DNA from: Ascaris suum
Taxonomy: Eukaryota > Nematoda > Chromadorea > Rhabditida > Ascarididae
Length of the DNA: 64,000 nucleotides
Assembly: GCA_013433145.1 (NCBI GenBank)
Contig: CM024179.1
Span: forward strand, 7,165,300-7,229,299
Direction of reading: 5' to 3'
The notes under the pieces were generated by a model, which had not been told where the DNA came from, did no database searches, and was given only the letters and a program-made list of their open reading frames with translations. Below, piece after piece: positions 28,286-42,779 of the stretch (position 1 is the first letter of the stretch; every line of letters begins with the position of its first letter). The translations under genes and the position numbers were made by a program.

Positions 28286-31200
28286 AATCACCTTACTGAT
28301 TGATCGTTGATGCTTTAAGGGAATATTGCTCTTAAATATTTGCAAATTTCTAAATTTTTCATTTGATTTATAACTTAAAACTTCTCCCAGTAACTGTCTA
28401 AGATTATCTAGGAATGTAAGTAATATTAGTAATCATAATAACTTCTTTTCATTAGCACATATCGATTTTTGGCGAGATTTTATTTTTCAATTTAGGCCAT
28501 TCCGTAGAGTTTGAGAAATTTCAATTGCATCTATCAAAGAAGAAATATTTCTTAATATTCATGCATTGTTCATTGCTTTACGGTAACGGTAATGATATTT
28601 TAGTAATTTCTATTAACCATTATTGAAAGTATTATGAGAGAAATGCACCAAATGTTGTCCTTGTGGATTGAAATAAAATAACCGTTGGGGTAATATGAAA
28701 AAATAAGAATACTCTATGAGAAAGTTCGCATGAGAAAGTTTGTGAATCACAAAAGCTTGACGATTATTTCGTTGTAAACATTATAAACAGAATATATGGG
28801 TTAAATCATGCGAATAAAAAGAGTTATGAGAGTAAATAGAGTGGCGTTTTATGAATTCCATATATCGAATGTGTATGCCTCGAGGGAAAGGAGTAAGAAT
28901 GCTAAAGTGTGTGAAACGTGAAATTAAAAGCATTAGCAAATTTAATTGATCAATGGACAAATTGTTTGTAATGTTTATCCAGTATGAACGTTAGAGCCTT
29001 TCATAAAGCTATTATGAACATCAAATGTGTTAGGTTACAACAGAACATTATTTTAATTTCTCGTTTCGCAGCATTTATATGCTTTATTTTTGAGAAAATT
29101 TGTTATTGAATGAAAATCCAGAAGAACGATTATTTGCGTAATAAAATAATGAGCGCAAAAAGAACAAAATCTTATGTGAGAGGATTTTCTTCTTTACCAA
29201 CTTAGTATTACTCAGGAAAAAATACGCATTGTTTCTAATTTTGTATCCTCCCGCTTCCCTCCTCTCGCCTAAACGTTCTCTTATTTCATTCCGTCTCCAA
29301 TCCAAAGTTATTCAACCTGCCGATTAGCATTTATGATTGTATATTGTGACGTACTGCAGCGGTAATGACATTAAAGAAAAGAGAGACTATATGTGAGGAA
29401 AGAAATGAAAAATTTATTGTCGTAAATAATAAACACTGGATCGAAATGACGTGCTAATGCATAGAACGCACGAAAAAAAAATCTTTTCTGGAATATTGCA
29501 GTTTTAAACTTTGAATCTCGTTATAAGTAAAATTACTTCTAAAGTTTTGAAACGCCATTCCTCGCCAATGATTTAAATCGATTTTTTGTAGCAATCAAGC
29601 ATCTTCAACGGTTCCATTAAGTGCATAGTAACACTTAAAAGCCTCTTACTCCATTAATCAACCACCAATATTACTATTGTGATTTATGTATAACATATCA
29701 AGCAATTCAAGAAGTTTCTTCGGCTATACATTAAATCATTTTTCCCACATTGATAATTGATATAATTAGCAAAATTTTAAAAAATTTTCATCCATAGAAA
29801 ACTCAAAATAATATTTTAAAATAATTTCTAACAGTACTGAAATTAATTGATAATAGGCAATGTGCAGAATTCAATTTCTAGAAATGATACAATGTTTAGA
29901 ATTTTTTTTTTGTTGATGAAATGCAAAACGGCAAAAAGATTATCCAATGGAATTACTCTTGGCAATGAATTGCTCGCCAAAGTGTCAAGCAAATTGTCTA
30001 AACAAATGTCGATCCATTGCTCGCTTTTAATCATATAGCTTTACGAAGATTTTCAACTAATAAACTCTTTTCGAAAAGATATCACTCCATAATAATTTTA
30101 ATTTCCAACAATATATCTATATCGAATTGAAAAAGTTTCTTCGCCAATAATAAATATATGCGGACATTTTATAAATATTCTCATGCAAATGTGCATAAAT
30201 ATTTGCATATCAGTTTCCGATAAAAGAGCTTTCAATATTTGTTCGTCATTGGAAACAACATTTTCTTTCCTCTAAGCTATCGCATCAATAATAAGGATTT
30301 AGTACTAAACATGGGATCTACAAAACCTATTCGTCATAGAAGTATTCTAAGTGCTTTCGCTATTTGAAGCTTCTGATTCATCAAGTTACTATCAGTGATG
30401 GAGGAATTTCTTTTTCATCTTCAAGTAGTTTTCCTTTTATTATGTAGAAGCATGTGATGCTGCAGATGAAAACAAGTTTTCTCTAAGCTCCGATAAGATC
30501 GTCTCTAAGCTGAGATAGGATTTCGCCCAACAGACTATCAAAGGGACTTTAAACTCAGCCTATCGTTATTCACCAGCAATTCCGAAGACCTCCAAAAATA
30601 TAAGAAAGAAAAAAATTCATCAACTAAATGTTGCTACTAACTTCTATAAATAAAACATTTGTTGAAAGTAATCTGAGCGCAAAATTTATCTCTTTTGATG
30701 TGCATCATATTACTCAAAATTCTTTGCTTTACTTATACTGTTCTTTGAAGTTGCAACCATTCGGTCGAAATAAATTGATAATTCACAAGATTACCTTAAG
30801 GTAGTGAAAATATATTTTGATGCTATTATATTTAGGCGTGGAAACACATATGCTAATTTATGCTATCATCACTTTTCGAATGATAATACTTGCTCATATA
30901 TTCATCTAGTGATAAAAAACAACAACAATTAGAATATAGCAGAAATGAACACTCTAATATACAAGTAAAATGCAAATAAATGAACGAAATTACAATGAAC
31001 TGTAGGAGGAATATAATACAAATAGCGGCAGGCAATTTAGCGATTAACACTTTGGAAGCGTTGACCCGTCAATGCAGTCGTACCCATTCCAACACATAAT
31101 GAGCGCATCAACATTGAAACTTGAGCGTTGCTCACCTTGCTGACGAATCATCATTACTAATTGCAGTATCCGATCTCACATAACCACAAGTTTGTTTGAA

Positions 31201-34078
31201 TCTTTATATCATACTGTTGTTCCATTCTACTCATAACATCGGACTATCGGTTACTTGGAAATTTTCATTACGAGTATAACAAATAAAACTTGCTGATAAA
31301 CCTTAGCACTCTAGAAGATGCTTATTAGGAGTGTCGATTATCATCGACTTCACGATAGAGGAGAAATAATGTAATGGAGCGGTGTCCTTGAATAGAGAAT
31401 TATAATCCTAAGCATTTAGGGTAACACACAAATGCAATTTCTGACAGAACTACGAAATATTCAGAAAAAAAAAAACAAATATTTATTCACCAACAAAAAT
31501 GCAGAAACACTAATAGATCAATGAAGATGAATAAGGAAGGAAGCATTAATGTAAAATATACGTTAATCAGTGTTTTAATGAGTGAATCCATAGAAATATA
31601 AAAATATAACTGCGTTAAAAATGTCGAATTTTCTAAAATTGCTCAGATTTTAGAGTAAATTCGCTAATATCTGTACTTTTCAATAATAGATGAGGTTTAT
31701 ATATTGTTAAAGAGTTCTCTTTATGTGAAAATGGAGGCAAAAGTTGATTAGAAAAGACAATTTCCCATGCAATCATATGTAGTAAACAAAAACATGCGAA
31801 CATTTCTCCTATAATAAGCAACAATTGCTTTCGAAAACGACAAGATCTTTGCTTTACAAATTATATTTGTTCAGTACCAACTTACTTGCTTATTCCTCAC
31901 TTACTTACCTATTTCTATGCCGGTTTTTGGGAATATTGCAGTATACATCGTCATTTAAGATAAAGAGCATAAAATGTACATTGAGTCACTGTTTAATAGA
32001 AATATGCAAATATTCGATAAATTATGAAAAAAATCACAGCAAAGTCACTGTATGAGTATTCATAAAAAGCCAGCGTTTAGATCAGCTAAAGCCTATGTTG
32101 TTACTGATGCAGCTAAGAACTGAGGGTTCCTTATTTATTGAAACGTATTAGTCAAACATCTTGAGATTTCTACTGATCTCACCAGAGAAGTAGATATTCC
32201 CAATATTTCTTACTATCATGATGATTTGAATGAAGAAGAATCCCTTAATGAATGAATGAAACAACATCGATTGCAAACGAACTAATATGGCTGAGTGTTT
32301 TTCAATACTGCAAAAGGAACGTTAAAAGTTGAAAAGAACCGACGTAAATTTACGGCCTCATTGCGGATGTAAAATTCTTCAAAGCGTAGAGCGAATCCGC
32401 CTAATTTACTTCAAGACTCTAGTTGGTCTATGAATTATTCTGATTGAGCTAGCTGCTGAACTGAATGAATTTAAGAGAAGGTTTTATATGAGCAATCCAA
32501 GTTTGAATTAACTTCAGTCTTTAGCTAATAAATATTCCAGAAGAACAGTGCAGTTTTGAGCTAAAAGATTTTGTGTGAGAATAAAACATAAGATGGAAGA
32601 TGTACTAAATATGAACTGAAATACATACTAAAATATATACTAAAATGACATACCGAAATAATACCAAGCTATGTCTTCAAATGCGCGCATAAATATATAC
32701 CAAAATGAGTACCAAACAATATTTGTTGCACAGTGAGCAGATATCACGCTATTCTACTGCTTTATAAAAATTGAAGCATATGCATTCATTTACAACTGTT
32801 TAATCTTTACACTTTGGTCGCCAGTCCAATTTATGTCCGAGGTGCAGTGCAATTTCGATATTTTTACAATATTTCAATGCACATTGAAAATAACAAAAGT
32901 TATTATTACTGCGTAAGTCAGCGAACAAATGCCTGCATTATAGAGGATAATTTTTTTTTAGTTTGTTAGTTTGGGTTCTTGTCAGAAAGACTGCTCTTTC
33001 GAGCAAACGACAGCAGCCTTGTTGGATGATCGATCTTCCACCGATATCTCCGAATTGACCTTTCATTGGAAAAAAATTTTAAATAAACAAACGGCATGAA
33101 TAGATCCGTAAAATAGTGGCAGAACTTTGTGTGATAATCAGAAGCAAAGAAGAATGCAGATTCTATTGATTATGGCAACACCAATTTCTTATTAGCTCAA
33201 TCTTTCTGGTACTATTCCGGCACGAATAACTGATATTATTTAGCATAAAGATGCAGTGAAGTGATATGATATTGGTAAAAATGCCTCTTCAAACCCAAAG
33301 ACATAGAAGTAGTGCAACGTGGACGAGGGTAGGAAGCCAAGCTAATGGTGCCAAATTGTGTGCACTCAAGCACTTTAGAAGTTCAATCAACGGCTTGCGC
33401 ATTTTTTGCGCGGTTTTAAAGCGTTTCGACAGGAAATTGGAAAACGCAACTCCCTAAACGCAGTACATGAAAAAATTGCTGATGCGTAGAGGGGCAATTT
33501 TTTGAATTTTTATGCGCAGGTTTGCAATGACGATTGCATTGCTTTCGCTCAAAATGTGGGACACATGTCGCCAATGCTCGCGAAAATCTCTTCAAACGTA
33601 TCGGATGAGATGTCGAATAGTAAATGAGACTGCAATATCTGATTACCAATTGCAGCATTAAATAAAGTAGCAACAAATTAAAAGCACTTGAAGGGCGCTG
33701 AAATTACAATGTTTGCAACGTGCATCTGGCAAATTTATTGAGAAATTCGATTTGCTGCAATACTTTTTGAAGAATTCAAATAATATTTTTCTGAAATCAG
33801 TTCCTTAAATTCTGATCGAAAAAACTATTACTTCTCTGCAATGCTGCAGAGACATGAGTGAAAAGAAGAGTTAATAGCAATTTCTGATGCGTCACAGCAT
33901 AGTAAACCATGGCGCAAATAAAACATGTTGCATATGATGCTTGCATTTAGAGGAAGTAAGGAAAAAACATCAGTGAAGAAATAGAGCAATGAGACCAACG
34001 CCAATTGACACAGATGAGCATGCTCATATGCAATCGATGTTGCGTTATTGTACAGGATATTAACGAGTCAAGAGGTGG
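28286..34078. other. Intergenic AT-rich DNA
   Basis: Only short frames with no recognised product. A minus-strand segment near 33540-33660 looks faintly coding (LLFDISSDTFEEIFASIGD) but is cut by a stop and has no clear splice sites. Confidence 0.45.
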
Positions 34079-35189
34079 TTGGAACATCGGTTACGCTACA
34101 ACATGATAAATCAATTCTCATCTGTCGACCCCCCATTGGTCCTCTCAATGTTCATTGCTGTTTTAGCGCCTTATATTGCGCCAATGCTCCTATACCTTTT
34201 AGAAGAGGCTAGTAAGATTATACGGAAGCTAATGAGGATAAATAGCGGAAGTCGTGGAACATTCATTAAAGAACTGCGACGGATATAATACGGAGATGAG
34301 TGATGATTTCGAAAGGTAGGCATGGACCATATTATTATCTTTGATAGACGCTTTAATGCACTCTTCCGCTCTAACGATGGCTGCGTTTTAATTAGCGACA
34401 CAAAAGAACTATTGAAAGAAGTAAAAAAAGTAAAATATGAGTTAAAAGGCGAGAAAGTTTCTGATAAATTAGGACTGTCTGAATTTTCCATATGCTTTAA
34501 GAGGAGGTTATTCCTCTTCGCAAAAAGTATCGAATTTAGCGGAAGATATTAATAAAGAGCCAAGCAAAAATGCTATCATATTAGTTCTCGTTCAAATATT
34601 TGTAATTAAATTTACTTATATTTTAAAGTCATGCACTCATTTTTTATAGAATCATTTAGTTCCCATTACATTAAAAAAAACTGTTTATGCTTTCCATTAG
34701 ACAAAATATATTTCTATGCGATCACGTAAAAGACATATAATGTGTAGTGATTCTCATCGTTCGTACAATCGGCGGAACCTCACCATCACAATCACCGAAC
34801 TTCCCCAGTGATACGACAACCATATAGGTATAATAACCAATGAATAAAGACATTGCACGAGATCTTATCGTATCTTGCCTGTTTCATCGAGCTGTCTAGA
34901 GAGGACGGTTGTTGAACAATTTAAGTGGATTGATGATTGTGACAAAACAATATATCTGGATGCATTCTTGCGATTTATCAAATCGTCAACTCGAATCAAC
35001 GCAAATCGCATCAAATCCCAACAACGACGTCCGTTGGACTTGTTGAATGAAGATAATGGCGAAAACATTCGGAAAAGCATTATATATATGAAATTAGGCA
35101 TCGTGCGATTGCGGTTAATAAGTGCTCGTCACGCGACGCTCAATTTGAATGAAAATCGAACTGCAATAACTATTATTCGTAATATATGA
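34079..35189 (+). other. Block of three open frames, possible decayed coding region
   Basis: Three consecutive plus-strand frames lie at 34079-34288, 34322-34552 and 34875-35189. The first contains a hydrophobic segment (VLSMFIAVLAPYIAPMLLYLL). The third is charged (VEQFKWIDDCDKTIYLDAF). Base composition is less AT-rich than the surroundings. No family is recognised and the frames do not join cleanly. This could be a decayed gene or mobile element. Confidence 0.25.
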
Positions 35190-38100
35190 TGAATCTTGAC
35201 GATTATCGCGCAAGAAAATTGTTCTTTAAGAAACTTGCTCAATGACGCGGAATTTTTGTTGAACTTTACTGAGTATCTCACAGCAGGAATGTTCAATACA
35301 TTTCAATATTATTTTGTTTTGGGGAATTTTTAGCGAATTGACATTCTTATTTTTCACAATGAGCATATCGATCTTCCAGCTAAATAGAAATGAAGTATCG
35401 AAAAGCTTGTTGTAAAGATTAAGAGGTTTACAGCTGAAAATTAAAGCTCCATTTATTTGTTTGGTTACTTGTTTGCCTATCCATTTGTTCATTTGTTAAT
35501 CGATTCGAAACTTTTGTTGATAGCTTTTCAGAATTATAACTTTATCATTGCGCTTTTTTGGCCTCTTGTTCTCCTCACCAAAGTAAAGAGAGTTGCTTTA
35601 CCCATTGGAATACTGAAATTGTTTGAATAATAGATAATAAGCTGAAATTCCGCTGAAGCTGGGTAATTTTTAGCCGAATATTCGTTCCATTATATTTGTA
35701 GCCTGCAAGTGCAAAACAAATGAGGCTCTTTTGGATTAGTGAAGTTGAACTCAAACGGGGGTGTGCTGCTCACGTGATTACACTTCCTTCTATGTGGCAG
35801 CCAACATGCCTTTTCATCACGGCCAACATTTTCACTCATAATATGTAAACAAGTCCAATTAAAAATCTGTTGTTGTAGAAGAAAAACTATTGCTTTATAA
35901 AGTATAAGGTATTAAGAGGAATAGGATTACAACTGAGGTTCATGAAAAACTCTCTTATTGATGTGGAGATGTGCTAAGATGAGGTTTAAAAACAGATGCT
36001 TATTTCCGCATGAGCTATGACTCCTCGAATGTTGCTGAACACTGCAGCTATGAAAGTAAACTCCGCAATAAGTCTAGCAATGTTAACTCATAATAAATGT
36101 AAAACATTTTTTTTCTCTGAATTCAAATGTTTTCTTTTAGAAGATTAACAACATGAATGTGCATATACCCTTGAGAATAACGGCATAGGTAATGAGTGAT
36201 ACGTGATAAGAAATCACTCACAGAAAGCGAAAAATACTGATAAAAGGAGAAGCAAATTGCAGAATTAGCATATTTTTTATATTCAATTCATGGCTGCTCT
36301 TCTTCAACAGCAATGTTTATTTCATGAACTATTGTTGCTCATAATCTGAGTCTTATCGTTAAGAAGGATGGAAAACAAAAAGAACCACTTCGTCTATTTT
36401 CTTTTTTCTCTTTCCCCAATCCCCTTTGTCCCCATCGTATGTTTATGAAGCTCGCATAGGAAGGTACCTGCGCTTGAAATATCAATACTACTTCTTACTT
36501 GGTAGTCGGCTGTGACTTTGTATTGTGATACACGTTGCTTACGTTATGGCCATGATAAATGGCAGCGAATGTTCAGAAATGAACACTTTGCCAAATTTGC
36601 ATTTTTCAACGAAATCATTAAACTTTTCGTATTTTTATAGAATAAAAATGTATTGCGAGGACTTTTTTTTTACAATGTCGCTCATTTTCTCTTCTCCTAA
36701 CGAATACTTACTGTATTATACATTGTCATCATAGGAAATCCGAAAATTTTTATCGAACTATAAAAGTAAAATTTGAGACCATAGTTTACTTCAAATTCAT
36801 TTTGTACCCTCACCTACAGCTGTCACATTTTTGTCAGTGCCAAACAATTTCTTCGCTTATTTTTTACTCGTCGTAATTAGCAGAAAATAACAGAAAAAGG
36901 TTCAAGTGGCCTAATGAAGAACTGGTATAGCGTGACAAGTGGCCCAATTTTTGCGATGCTTCAAGAACTCTTCAACATGAAGTGTTGCTCTAAACGACTA
37001 AGTAATCACACCCCAAATCTGGCCAACTGTTCTATAGGTGCAATTATGCGCTAGTCTAAAACAACATACGCAGATGCATAATATGTTCGTAAATCATTCG
37101 CGCTTTATTTAGCGTTCATTTTTGTTCATTCATTGCCTCTCAATCCATATGTCAATCGGCGCACTTAATATGACGAAGCTGGCCTCTAAGCAGAAATGGA
37201 TTGCTTGAAAATGAAAGGAGCAATCCCACTGGCTGAAAGCCGTAACAATTTTTTTCTAATTTTTTCACGGTCTCTATGGCTTTTATGATGGTTGTTCTCA
37301 AGTTAAGTTGAAGTGTTATCAGAACGAGCAACTAAACCAATTGTATATACAAACTTTTGACAGTTATTTGTTCATATGCGTGACTCATCCCATCTATGGA
37401 TACGCTACTCTGACAGGAATATGTTAATCACTACAGAAAAAAATGGGTGACAAAGTGGATTTCTTAGCAATCACGTAGCAATAATTTTTTTGCAGTGTTC
37501 CTACTTCGAGGTTTCCATAATACCTTGTTCTAAATAACCCGAACACCTTGCTCTATATAGCCTCGCCTATCCACCTAGTCACACCAGTGCCATATATGTG
37601 AAGTGATTTCAACTTGTATTTTTGCATATACAGATATAATTGTTCGGCTTGCTCATATTGTTCAATTCTCTTAAAGTATTAGCGAAACTTCTTCACTGTA
37701 TCGTAACCAAATTTTTTATGTGGGCATATTCAGCGCTCTAGTGTAGGCGATGCGTTGTGCCACAATGAAATTCAAGGCAGCATGGGAGGATTTGCCGACA
37801 GTTGGAGGGCACAACTACGAGGGAAGCATTGGACGACATAGACAAAACTATAAGGCAACAATTTTCGGTGGTGATCCCATATGGAAGTTGGTCTTCCAAG
37901 TTGATTAGCACAACAGGGAAACAACATATAGGCACAAATGCAGAAAATAATTAGTTTTGCTGTTCAATTAGTGCAATACGACGATATTAATAGAAAAAAG
38001 GCTTTCACGCATATCCCTTTATCGCTGACCGGAATTCTTCGTTCTTTTCTATGTGCTTCTTTTTTGCAGAAATGTATCAAAATCTTTAGATCGGTTTGTT

Positions 38101-40586
38101 TTCAATGAATTTTCACACTATTTTACATATCAATTTCAAGGGCTTATGGAAATTCAGGAAATCCTGCATATGAAATTAAGAAAAGAGCTTTTCAAATATA
38201 TTTTTTTCGTTTTTATGATAAAAAAGTGTTAAGAACATGACAGAAAAGTAACTTTTTGCAGAAAATTTATGCTATCTTTTTCTACATTCGAATGAAATCA
38301 TTTCAAGAAGGATTTTATTTCAGTGCTGGCTGCAAATAGTTCGCGTCAAGGGTTATGGATGTAAGAAAGAGGGGAACCGTTACTAACCTCATCATTTCTT
38401 CTTTTGATAATCGCTGAAGTTATGATTAGGCATTGAAATTGAATCAATGATCCAAAAAATGCAAAGAAATAATTCTGAATGCTTTGAAATAATAGCACAT
38501 ATCAAAATAAAAGCGAAAAAACGAACTTGCAAATATCATCTTCAGAATATATTCTTTAAGCGGTGGCAACGACGATGAAAATGGTCGATGCATCTGCAGT
38601 TTAAGCTCAACAACTCCTTCTCTTTCAGTGTTTATTTACAATCATTTTCATGGATATTTCATGCATGGCTATCAAATTACAAATTATTCTTTTCCTTTTC
38701 AAACGACGCCGACGTAAAGCCTCTATATGACTAACCAACTAAATCTCGGCAACAAGAGGCGTATTTTTATTCTTTTCGATCAGATAACCAAATCCTCGAA
38801 GAGAAATGAGGCATTCGCTATAGTTCCGGAATATTTTCATATAGTTTCAGAGAAATCTGAGGTAGTTTTATGAAGCCCAAGATGATCAATACATGCGAAA
38901 TAACCACAGCCAAAAATTTTCTTGTTTATATTCGCATTCAACTGGAAGTGCAAATCAGGAAACAGTCAATAAGGTATGTTCGCTATTGCTGGCGATCGTA
39001 TGACAAATGTTCGTCATCAGTGTCAAATATGTGATTTCCTCTATAAACATGATCAACAAACCAATAATTAACATGTCGAAAACTTCGCTCATTTGGTGCT
39101 TTCGTTATGTCCCTATTGGAACACCAAACTTTTAATTTTGGCATTGCTAGCACAGACGATTAGGGATAGTAAATTGGTGAAGAGTTAAGAATCTATAAGT
39201 ATGGAGCAAAGTCAGTGAAAAATTAAAATTTGTTGATGAGATGGGATGAAAATGCTGGAACGGTTTTCGCGTTTTCATGCGTTCATCATCGCAAATAAAA
39301 ATCGGAATCATAGGCTGCTTAATTGGGCTATTTTCTGTCGATGAAACGTTTCAGCAAAGAATTTCCTGTCGATCGATGCGACGTGAAGAAATGGAGGGAA
39401 AGGAATAGCTTCATGCACGAAACCACCAATTATTTTTTTTTTTTTTTTGAATTAACGTGTTGCTTAGGCATAGCAATACAATTTCAGAAGAGCTAAAATC
39501 TGTGCAATCGAAGCGCGATTACTATTGTGCGAAAAGAATTACATTTATAGCGGCAAGATATGGCCCTCAAATATTTCTAGCATGAGAATGAAATGTTTGC
39601 AAGAAAAAAATGCAATATGGCAAATGCAGTTGCAATTTTTCGAACATAGTGGGAAGAATATTAATTTTGTGCACACCATCATGCAAGACAATTGCACACA
39701 GCTTGTGAATACTATCAGATGGCAAGCTTAAAGCTTAAAGTTTTCGTACAGTTGCAAAGAATATCATAATTCTTGTGTTTCTCGAAGAACAGCATAGTCA
39801 AAGAGCCTCAGCTATTGGAAACAACGCGAACTGCATTTCTATCTCACAGACCCTAAATTGTGATTTCTTACTATTGTCTGTTATCGTGAATTGCAAAACA
39901 CAACTGATTGCCAGCAGCGGATTGGCAGATAAGTCATAACTTTCGTCAAAAAAACTTCTTCAATGCTTCCTGTCTCATCATGCTCCTTTGATCATGCGTG
40001 TCTTAGACGCATCTGCTCAAAATCCATTAATAAGAACAAAAAAAGCGCATGAAAATGTCCATATATTTCACCAAACCCAGCCGACAAAAACAACGAATAT
40101 TTGAGGGTTGGACGTAGCAACTGTAATCGAAGATTCGGAGAAGCTGACATTCCTCAAAACATTTTATGAATAATTTGTGGACCAACTGACTGTGAAATAT
40201 GCACTCACATATAAAATTATAGATATCAAGATACTCATAGTGTCCCTAATACTGCCAAAAGCAATGCAGACAAAGAAGGTAGACGTTCCGCCCTGATCCC
40301 ATCAAGTGTAATGGGTAGGATCAGTGGTTCAGAAATTTGGCTGCAACGGATTAAGAAAATTGAATTTCACTTTTTTTGCGGCAAATCACTCGCCATAGGG
40401 CGTCCACGGTGAAATCCTCAGCGCCACTTTTTATAGTCATCCGGATATAATTGCAACCTTTCTACATCTTTTAAGCGATTTTGTTGCTAGGTGTGTTAAG
40501 TATTGCTCTAAAATTTCGTATCAATAGCTTGGAGAAGTCTCGATACAGAAATAGATGCCAGTCATTTAAGAGGCCATTGGAATATT
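35190..40586. other. Intergenic DNA
   Basis: No supported gene. Near 37738-37935 both strands have open frames over a slightly GC-richer stretch; a retroelement gag remnant is conceivable but not demonstrable. Confidence 0.45.
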
Positions 40587-41294
40587 TTATGGACTAATCA
40601 CAAACTCAAAGCAGCTGCGTTCACTAACGAGATCCAAGACTAAAAGCATTTTCTCCGTAATATTAAGCGTTTCGACTTTACAGATGACAATTGTGGTTAC
40701 AAAAGACGCTAGAATTTGCCGCGAAGTTAGTTTCTTCAGTCGTTCTAATCGGATCATTGTGATGAGGTATGTGAAAGCCATTTCTGCCTGGCAACAAATA
40801 TGACGGTTCGAGAAGGTCTGCTGAAAATGTACCTCGAGTAATCAGATTTGTGGGACTTTTAGTTCTGGATATGAAGCGGTGCGCGATTTCGGTAACGCAA
40901 TTAATTCCGCTCAAATGATTTCCACAAGTCGCGGCAAACGTTCATCAGACGTTCCGCTTGTCCAGGATAGAACACGGCGAATTTTACACCACAAAGTGAA
41001 ACCTGTATCATTTAGTGGGAGTTGTTTGCGAACAAATTGAAATGATCGGGCTTCATTTAGTACTCCAAGCAGTTCAAAACGGTGAAGAGGAAGATACTCA
41101 ATTGGAGATATGCGACTCTTGGCCATTACGAGCACTGTCGGTGATCCCTTGTCTGTCTCCTTTCGAATCGTACAAACATAAATAGCTCTAGCAGAGGCAC
41201 TTGACGATGCATTGTGAATATTTGCCATCGAATTCTCCAGAGCAACGTATTCGTGGCATGACGTGAGAATAACTGCACCATCATGAGAGAGCAT
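40587..41294 (-). pseudogene. BEL/Pao RNase H and downstream fragment
   Basis: Residues AIYVCTIRKE, VLVMAKSRISPIEYLPLHRF and ELLGVLNEARSFQFVRKQL match the Pao block where AKSR.AP....PRLEL precedes the RNase H region. The WSDS motif is degraded to WCKI. A one-base frameshift near 40913 continues into FISRTKSPTNLITRGTFSA (family PADIATRG). A second shift gives IRLERLKKLTS (family RFSS..KL.R). Confidence 0.75.
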
Positions 41295-41589
41295 TTTTCA
41301 CTGCTTTGTTTTTCAGTAATATGTGCTGATCTCGAGCATGTTTTTCATCCATATTATCTTGTAAAAAGATTTTCAGTGGTGAATTGCTGATGTCCAAAGT
41401 CCGAAAGAAACGAAATATCCCATAAGAAATCATAGAAATACATGCTTGTTTGGAACCGCCTTTGGAGGCTCGAATGTTTTCAATGTCATCGTATCCTCAT
41501 CAGTAATCCCATATTGTCCCTAGAACATTGGCAATTTGAATGACTAGTATGTCGATCAGACACATCGTTGTGCTGGTTCATAAAGGAAA

Positions 41590-41900
41590 ATTTGAAACAA
41601 AACCGCATTAATTCATTTCTGTTGGTGAAAAAATTTGCTTCAATTTGTGATATACTTCAAGTGCTAATTCTTCGGTTTCGGTTAGTAACAAAATGTTATT
41701 GTCCTAAATGCTTGCTGCAATCTTGAAATGCATTGCGAAACGTGACGGCGGACAGCCGCTGCAAGCGGAAACGGGTGATGAAACGGCCCCGACGAAGAAC
41801 ATTCAGCAAAAACCATTGTAACATTCGTACAGATGAAACGGCCCCGATTCGCAATGCAAACAGAAGTTCGCGTTTGTTCAGACACTTGTCGTTCCGACAC
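41590..41900 (-). pseudogene. BEL/Pao reverse transcriptase fragment
   Basis: One frame has FHHPFPLAAAVRRHVSQC, matching the Pao block FGV.SSPFLLAATIRHHL. A shifted frame has DNNILLLTETEELALEVYHK (the remains of the YVDN catalytic motif and what follows), then LKQIFSPTEMN, a stop codon, and CGFVSN. The Y and V of the YVDN motif are lost to a stop codon or frameshift, so the fragment is non-functional. Confidence 0.72.
41777..41847. repeat. 16-bp direct repeat pair
   Basis: GATGAAACGGCCCCGA occurs at 41777-41792 and at 41832-41847, inside the retroelement relic. Probably a small internal duplication. Confidence 0.8.
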
Positions 41901-41972
41901 TCGTCGTTTTTTGTTTTTGGTTAGCAGTGATACTCAGTTTTGCTTTATCTAAGGACGACTGAACTTCAGCAT
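41871..41972 (-). repeat. Inverted duplication, left arm (102 bp)
   Basis: The reverse complement of this segment matches 42780-42881 over 102 bp with six differences, all transitions. It lies in the protease-proximal end of the BEL/Pao relic. Confidence 0.9.
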
Positions 41973-42779
41973 TAAGCAAAAGTATAGGGACTTTTGAATG
42001 ATCAGTAATACTTGGTACACAGGCATTCCTAACAGAAATGGGACATGAAATCGGTAAAAAGATAAGCGCTATTTGAGAAAAACTTGAAGAAATAACATCG
42101 AGTTGGAGGTGATGGACTTCAGATGTACCCATAGAATCTGCCTCATCGTTGGAACCGTCGATAACTCCATTGTAAAAGAAGAGCAAACAGAAATGCAGGG
42201 TTGTTAATCCCAACCTCATACTTCAAACTTCAAATGACTAAGATCGAGGAGTGAGGTTTAATCATAAATGAACAAACCAGGGCTGATGAGAGAGTGGTAG
42301 AATCATTTACATTGGCGAAACGAAATGTAAAATCTGCATTATGACTGAAGGCTTATAAACCTGCACCAAGGGTAGGCAATTCAGAGTCGGTAACAACCTT
42401 TCAAAATTTCCCGTATCAAGTTTATTAGGATAGTCCACTTACTTCCTGATCCGCTGGAGTACTTTGCCTCTTCGAGATTGTTTCCATATGATTCAAAGCT
42501 GCGAATCCAAATTTTTACTGTCCAATACACTGCTGCCTATCGCCTATTTTCTTTATCATTTTACGAGCCGCAGTTGCAATGTTCATAAATCAGTTTTTTG
42601 ATCCTCGCAAAATTTAAGTTTCTCGTTGGGATCCCCATCATTCCATCTAGAAAGGGGGAAGAACGGTAGAAAAATTCAGCAAAATTTTAGGCATTGAATG
42701 AAAGACTGAACGAAATATTTTGGTGATGACAAATAGTAACAACAGTTCAGAAAAAGGATTTGGTATTGTCGCAGCCGCA

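Larger units (their letters stand above)
40587..42219 (-). mobile_element. Degenerate BEL/Pao LTR retrotransposon pol relic
   Basis: In pol order on the minus strand, fragments of reverse transcriptase, connection and RNase H regions of a BEL/Pao element can be read, split by stops and frameshifts. The upstream part (41878-42219) includes VPILLLNAEV, possibly the start of the element protease, but it lies too close to the RT to be intact; an internal deletion is likely. No integrase, gag or LTRs were recognised. BEL/Pao elements are common in nematodes. Confidence 0.7.
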
